Part shown: positions 21,704 to 25,030 of the stretch, in pieces
How the letters are laid out: every line of letters starts with the position of its first letter
How positions within the stretch are numbered: the first letter of the stretch is position 1
Source of the DNA: Anthropogastromicrobium sp963652495
GTDB lineage: Bacteria; Bacillota; Clostridia; Lachnospirales; Lachnospiraceae
Length of the DNA stretch: 25,030 nt
Reading direction: 5' to 3'
Assembly: GCA_963652495.1 (NCBI GenBank)
Contig: CAVJTU010000044.1
Coordinates: forward strand, 1-25,030
Translations under genes and position numbers: made by a program
Notes under the pieces: model-generated
Database searches by the model: none
What the model was told of the DNA's origin: nothing
Seen by the model: only the letters and a program-made list of their open reading frames with translations

Positions 21704-22050
21704 ACAAACGTCAGATTGGCAGCGCATACGAAGCTATGGCGGCAAACGAACTGATACAGCAGGGTTATTCCATTATAGAGCGAAACTACAGATGCAGAAC
21801 CGGCGAGATCGATCTGATCGGTATCGAGCGGGACTGCTTGTGCTTTATTGAAGTAAAATATCGAAAAAACAGCAGGGCAGGAGATCCGCTGGAGGCTGTT
21901 GATGTGAGAAAACAACGAAAAATCATTCAAACGGCACAGCATTATCTGCTGATGCACCCACGATATCGAGGATGGAAATGCCGCTTTGATGTGGTAGGTA
22001 TTTTAGCAGATCAGATTCATTTAGTAAGGGATGCATTTTTGTGTGAGTGA
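21700..22050 (+). CDS. YraN family (UPF0102) endonuclease-fold protein
   Basis: This 116-residue protein begins at a TTG overlapping the rnhB stop (TTGA), with GGGAG at 21688-21692. The restriction-endonuclease-like core is visible as GYSIIERNYRCRTGEIDLIG, then CFIEVKYRKNS, with the acidic and lysine residues of a PD-(D/E)xK site. HPRYRGWKCRFDVVGI follows. The family's function is not established; it may act in DNA processing. It is usually found next to rnhB, as here. Confidence 0.92.
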   Translation: MNKRQIGSAYEAMAANELIQQGYSIIERNYRCRTGEIDLIGIERDCLCFIEVKYRKNSRAGDPLEAVDVRKQRKIIQTAQHYLLMHPRYRGWKCRFDVVGILADQIHLVRDAFLCE

Positions 22051-22102
22051 AGTGGAAGCAGGATGAGAGAAACAGGATTGCTGTTGAAAAGGAGAAAAAA
22101 CG

Positions 22103-22972
22103 ATGATAAAACTCATTCGTAAGGGACCAGAGCAGAACCCGCGGCTGATCGAAAAAAAGATTGGAGAAAATCAGGAAATTATTGTTTCCTATCTGGAATT
22201 TGAATTGTTAAAAAAGCAGTCATGGCTGACACATGCCTTTTCTACGAGACTTGGCGGTGTGAGCCTTGGCTGCTTTGCGTCTATGAATCTGGGATTTGGA
22301 CGCGGTGATGACGATGCGGCGGTGGCAAAAAATTATAGAAGACTTGGCGAGGCGGTTGGATTCGACTGGACAAAAGTGGTCTTATCGCATCAGACACATA
22401 CGACGAATGTTCGTCTTGTGACAAAGGATGATGCCGGAAAAGGCACGGTTCGAGAACGTGATTATACAGATGTGGACGGATTGATCACGAATGAGCCGGG
22501 ACTCCCACTTGTGACATTTTATGCAGATTGCGTGCCGCTTTATTTTGCAGATCCAAAACATAAGGCGATTGGATTATCTCATTCGGGGTGGAGAGGAACA
22601 GCAAACCGCATGGGCGAACAGACTTTAAAAGCAATGCATAAGGCATTTGGCACGAATCCGCAGGATGTGATCGCGGCAATAGGACCAAGCATTTGCAAAG
22701 ATTGCTTTGAAGTAGGTCCGGAGGTTGCAGCAGAATTTGCAAATGTATTTTCAAAGGAACAGATGAAACGGATTTGTCATGCAGGAAATGGAGATCGAAG
22801 TTATATTGATTTGTGGCTGGCAAATCGCATCATTTTAGAGGAGGCAGGCATATCGGCACAAAATATTAGTGTGAGCAATCTTTGTACCAGATGCAATCCA
22901 GAGCTCTTATATTCACATCGAATGATGGGAACGCAGAGAGGAAATCTGGCGGCAGTTCTGATGATACGATGA
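22103..22972 (+). CDS. pgeF: PgeF/YlmD family (polyphenol oxidase, multicopper-like; purine nucleoside phosphorylase)
   Basis: This 289-residue member of the YfiH/YlmD family was once called laccase. Members have since been described as purine nucleoside phosphorylase/adenosine deaminase and as a peptidoglycan editing factor. The zinc ligands are visible in VVLSHQTHTTNV, YADCVPLYF and GLSHSGWRGTANRMG. The conserved IGPSICKDCFEVG and CTRCNPELLYSHR are also present. AAGGAG precedes the ATG at 22103. The gap from yraN is 52 bases, so co-transcription is plausible. The precise substrate cannot be told from sequence. Confidence 0.93.
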   Translation: MIKLIRKGPEQNPRLIEKKIGENQEIIVSYLEFELLKKQSWLTHAFSTRLGGVSLGCFASMNLGFGRGDDDAAVAKNYRRLGEAVGFDWTKVVLSHQTHTTNVRLVTKDDAGKGTVRERDYTDVDGLITNEPGLPLVTFYADCVPLYFADPKHKAIGLSHSGWRGTANRMGEQTLKAMHKAFGTNPQDVIAAIGPSICKDCFEVGPEVAAEFANVFSKEQMKRICHAGNGDRSYIDLWLANRIILEEAGISAQNISVSNLCTRCNPELLYSHRMMGTQRGNLAAVLMIR

Positions 22973-23023
22973 GGATGCCGGCTGGTGAGCTGCGAAATTG
23001 AACAGGGGAAATTTAAAAAGTGC

Positions 23024-23062
23024 TTGACAATTGGAAACACAAATGTTACACTGCATGTAACA
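23024..23062 (+). promoter_or_regulatory. strong promoter with overlapping operator-like palindrome for the XRE gene
   Basis: TTGACA (23024-23029), 17 bases and TACACT (23047-23052), with TG one base before the -10 box, form a strong extended-type promoter. TGTTACA (23044-23050), five bases and TGTAACA (23056-23062) form a perfect inverted repeat covering the -10 box and start site. A repressor here would block RNA polymerase. The downstream HTH protein is the obvious candidate, so autoregulation is inferred. Confidence 0.8.
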
Positions 23063-23149
23063 GAGAAAAGTCAGTTGGTATACTAGTCTTACTCCAGTCA
23101 GTTTGTAAGTGCGATGCCAAGCTGAAACGAAAGAAAAGAGGATGGTACC

Positions 23150-23488
23150 ATGGAGAATAAGATGGATGGTGCAGTGTGCGAAGTTACAGAAGAAGCAAAA
23201 GTGACTTTTGCACCGGAGAAAATACAGGATGATAAGGAAGCAGGATTCGAGCGCTCAAACGAGCGCAGTGAACGTCTCATTAGCTATTATAAAAAGCTTC
23301 GCAAGGAAGATGCGAAGATGAGCCAGAAGGCTCTCGAGACGGTTACTGGCATTCCGCGTCAGATGATTATCCGCTATGAGAAGGGAAGGATTATGCCAAC
23401 GGTGCGTGCAATGAACCGATTGCTTGAGCCACTTGGGTATCAACTGGGTATTGTTCCACTTGAAAAGGATGAGAAAGCAGCCGATTGA
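23150..23488 (+). CDS. XRE-family helix-turn-helix regulator
   Basis: This 112-residue protein has a polar N-terminal region (about 1-45) and a C-terminal HTH. The HTH reads KMSQKALETVTGIPRQMIIRYEKGRIMPTVRAMNRLLEPLGYQLGIV. The SQKALE...IPRQMIIRYEKG pattern is the usual XRE/HipB-like recognition region. No effector domain or toxin partner is visible beside it, so a toxin-antitoxin role is not supported. The palindrome at 23044 is a likely target. The leader from the start site is about 90 bases. Confidence 0.85.
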   Translation: MENKMDGAVCEVTEEAKVTFAPEKIQDDKEAGFERSNERSERLISYYKKLRKEDAKMSQKALETVTGIPRQMIIRYEKGRIMPTVRAMNRLLEPLGYQLGIVPLEKDEKAAD

Positions 23489-23591
23489 TTGTATGCAATA
23501 CATCGCACACGTAATAGGATGGCATTCGAGGCTTTTTGGTACTTATAGCTGTGATAGTATCTTTGTCCTGAATGAAAATACATAAGAGATT

Positions 23592-23651
23592 AAAACACCA
23601 AAAAACTTACAGTTCTGGCGATACAGTCGGGTAGTTTTACGGTGTTTTTTT
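23592..23651 (+). terminator. terminator-like hairpin before the anchored protein gene
   Basis: AAAACACC (23592-23599) pairs with GGTGTTTT (23641-23648), followed by TTT, with further AAAACT/AGTTTT pairing inside and a long loop. It is either the end of the XRE transcript or a leader attenuator. The rest of 23489-23690 shows no gene and only a weak TTGGTA/TAGTAT pair at 23536-23560. Confidence 0.5.
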
Positions 23652-23690
23652 GTACCCGATTTTTCATCAAAACAGGATAGGAGAACGATT

Positions 23691-24881
23691 GTGAGAAAAA
23701 AAAGGAAAACAAAACAATGGATAATCGTTTCATCAGCTGTATTTTTTGTGGCAGCATCAAACAGCCTGATGGTATACGCATTCGATGCGATTGCAGATGC
23801 CGGTGCGGCGGAAATGACAAGTTCGGATGGCGATACCGTCACGGACTCGGCAGGTTTTGAGATGTCAGAGGCAGTGCCGGAAGTCTGGACAGAAACCTAT
23901 ACATATCTTGCTGATACGCAGGAATCGCATGCGACGTTTGGCATCATTAAAAAAGAGGGCGAGTTTTATGAGCCGTCAGATGTTCAGTATCAGGTAACAA
24001 CGATCACGCAGAGTATGTCTCAGAATAGTGCAGAGATGTGGGCATACGAGCCATACGAGCCAGCGCAGGAGTTGGAAGAAAATGGAAATCATTACGAGTT
24101 GACCGAACTTTCCACACAGGAATGGACAAAAACAGACCGTTTTCAGAGTGTTACTCAGTGTCACACTTACTTGGAGGGGCAGGAGATTCCGGAAAGTCTG
24201 GACGTTGAAGTACAGGACGAGGTGACTGGCGAGACAATTAACGGTACGATTTGGCGCAGTGATCTGTGGCAGGATGGTGCCGCATGGCAGGAAGGCGGTC
24301 TGGAGCAATGGATAGAATACAACTGGAATGGAGAAAGCTGGACCATTGAAATAGCTGGTGAGATGCATTATGCTGCTGAAGAAAGCCCGTGGTTTGATGG
24401 ATGCGAGGAGGCACTTTTGCAATATCTTTCACTGGATCCTGTCTTTTATCAGGTTACATCCGTGGAGTGGAATGGAGATAGTTGGGAAGATGAGGATGGA
24501 AACAGGAAGCGAAGTGTTCACCTTACAGGAAATCGCATGGTGCCGCGTTATCAGGCTGCTTTCTCCGGCGATATTGCTGAGGCTGATTTACCGATGGTGC
24601 GTTATACAGCACATTATACCTCCGATCCACAAGGATATTTAATAACAGCCCTCGTAACCTATAAGAAAGCTGAACAGAGTTTTGTATATGACAACTTATC
24701 CGATTCAGAATTAAATTCAAAGTTGGAGTTGGCGATGAAGCCGCTTCTTGACTGGATTTCAGTGTGGAACCAGACAGTGGAGACTGGAAAGTTGTGGGGG
24801 CTCTTACTTGTTGGCTTTTCGGCCATTAACATCGGATTGCAGACGGCGGTGATTGCAGCGTTGGTGCGAAAATCTGTGTAA
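23691..24881 (+). CDS. unrecognised exported protein with C-terminal membrane segment
   Basis: I do not recognise this 396-residue protein. The GTG start at 23691 has AGGAG at 23679-23683. Residues 1-31 look like a signal peptide or anchor (RKKRKTKQ, then a hydrophobic run to LMVYAFDA). The long middle part is acidic and rich in Trp, Tyr and Glu, and looks beta-rich. It has Trp-based patterns such as IEYNWNGESWTIEIAG, VEWNGDSWEDEDGN and WRSDLWQDGAAW. Near the C-terminus one hydrophobic helix (GLLLVGFSAINIGLQTAVIAALV, about 368-392) ends in a short basic tail. This suggests an extracytoplasmic domain tethered at the C-terminus. There is no LPxTG sortase motif. Its neighbours do not show its role. 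Confidence 0.7.
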   Translation: MRKKRKTKQWIIVSSAVFFVAASNSLMVYAFDAIADAGAAEMTSSDGDTVTDSAGFEMSEAVPEVWTETYTYLADTQESHATFGIIKKEGEFYEPSDVQYQVTTITQSMSQNSAEMWAYEPYEPAQELEENGNHYELTELSTQEWTKTDRFQSVTQCHTYLEGQEIPESLDVEVQDEVTGETINGTIWRSDLWQDGAAWQEGGLEQWIEYNWNGESWTIEIAGEMHYAAEESPWFDGCEEALLQYLSLDPVFYQVTSVEWNGDSWEDEDGNRKRSVHLTGNRMVPRYQAAFSGDIAEADLPMVRYTAHYTSDPQGYLITALVTYKKAEQSFVYDNLSDSELNSKLELAMKPLLDWISVWNQTVETGKLWGLLLVGFSAINIGLQTAVIAALVRKSV

Positions 24882-24932
24882 TAGCAAGCCGTTTTGCGAA
24901 AAAAATAAAGATAAAAAATAAAAAAAAACGTA

Positions 24933-24965
24933 TTGACAAATACCTCCAGGTATGATATCATACCT
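24933..24965 (+). promoter_or_regulatory. tRNA-Glu promoter with an 18-bp perfect palindrome on the -10 box
   Basis: TTGACA (24933-24938), 17 bases and TATCAT (24956-24961) form a near-consensus promoter ending about 14 bases before the tRNA. AGGTATGATATCATACCT (24948-24965) is a perfect palindrome that contains the -10 box. TACCT/AGGTA at 24941-24952 forms a second, overlapping inverted repeat. Confidence 0.8.
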
Positions 24966-24975
24966 CATGTTGCAA

Positions 24976-25030
24976 GGCTTGTTGGTCAAGGGGTTAAGAC
25001 GTCGCCCTCTCACGGCGAAAACAGGAGTTC
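24976..25030 (+). tRNA. tRNA-Glu (anticodon CUC), 3' end cut off by window edge
   Basis: GGCTTGT is the acceptor 5' strand, followed by TG and the D arm GTCAAGGGGTTAAGAC typical of tRNA-Glu. The anticodon stem CGCC/GGCG encloses CTCTCAC, giving anticodon CTC, which reads GAG. The T arm begins at the right edge, so the 3' part and any following tRNAs are not seen. Confidence 0.9.

Noticed and set aside
23150..23488. XRE gene as the antitoxin of a toxin-antitoxin pair
   Set aside because: No small toxin-like gene lies beside it; the next gene is a 396-residue exported protein with its own ribosome binding site and a terminator-like hairpin between them.

Overview
This window looks like the chromosome of a low-to-moderate GC Clostridia member, most likely a Lachnospiraceae gut-type bacterium. 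The evidence is the family content (DUF6062, DUF6106, DUF1540 and CmpB-type membrane proteins), AGGAGG-type ribosome binding sites, a T-box leader, a CIRCE operator, an L19-type leader and a Bacillus/Clostridium gene order (ispF ... cysE-cysS-mrnC-rlmB; rplS-lepB-rbgA-rnhB-yraN). The genus assignment is inference only. No phage, insertion sequence, CRISPR array or defence island is visible. This is mostly housekeeping DNA with long, structured intergenic regions.

Layout. 1-100: minus-strand tRNA-Val, cut by the window edge, with a strong promoter. 328-2397: ispF and a duplicated CmpB-type membrane protein. 2418-6361: a cysteine T-box leader, then cysE, cysS, mrnC and rlmB. 6591-7026: three identical tRNA-Thr(GGU) genes in a perfect 128-bp tandem repeat, with promoter and terminator. 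7175-9623: glnS and a DUF6062 protein. 9703-10338 (minus): an acidic, membrane-anchored protein of unknown function, divergent from CIRCE-controlled groES-groEL (10710-12737). 13176-15200: a DUF6106 membrane protein and guaB. 15302-17915: a zinc-type ABC importer (znuA-znuC-znuB, overlapping stops and starts). 18098-18418 (minus): a two-domain DUF1540 cysteine-rich protein. 18690-22972: L19 leader, rplS, lepB, rbgA, rnhB, yraN and pgeF. 23024-24881: an XRE-family regulator with a palindrome on its own promoter, and an unrecognised secreted or anchored protein. 24933-end: promoter and the 5' part of a tRNA-Glu(CUC).

How the genes fit together. Much of the window serves translation and protein quality: Cys and Gln charging, Val, Thr and Glu tRNAs, 23S rRNA processing and methylation (mrnC, rlmB), 50S assembly (rplS, rbgA) and GroESL. 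Cysteine synthesis and Cys-tRNA charging share one leader. Zinc uptake lies beside a cysteine-rich, possibly metal-binding protein.

The most unusual signal is not a gene. A family of modular, hairpin-forming repeats sits in the intergenic gaps, all in the plus orientation. One module (GGGGTCAAAA ... TTTTGACCCC, flanked by GATAC and CATCAT) occurs about six times. A second module has two hairpins with GAA or AAA apical loops, a conserved GATTnCGAATG-type linker, and stems that differ between copies by compensatory changes. A third shared part is an apical G(CTTG)C loop with a conserved bulged purine. This looks like a structured repetitive RNA or DNA element that I cannot match to a named family.
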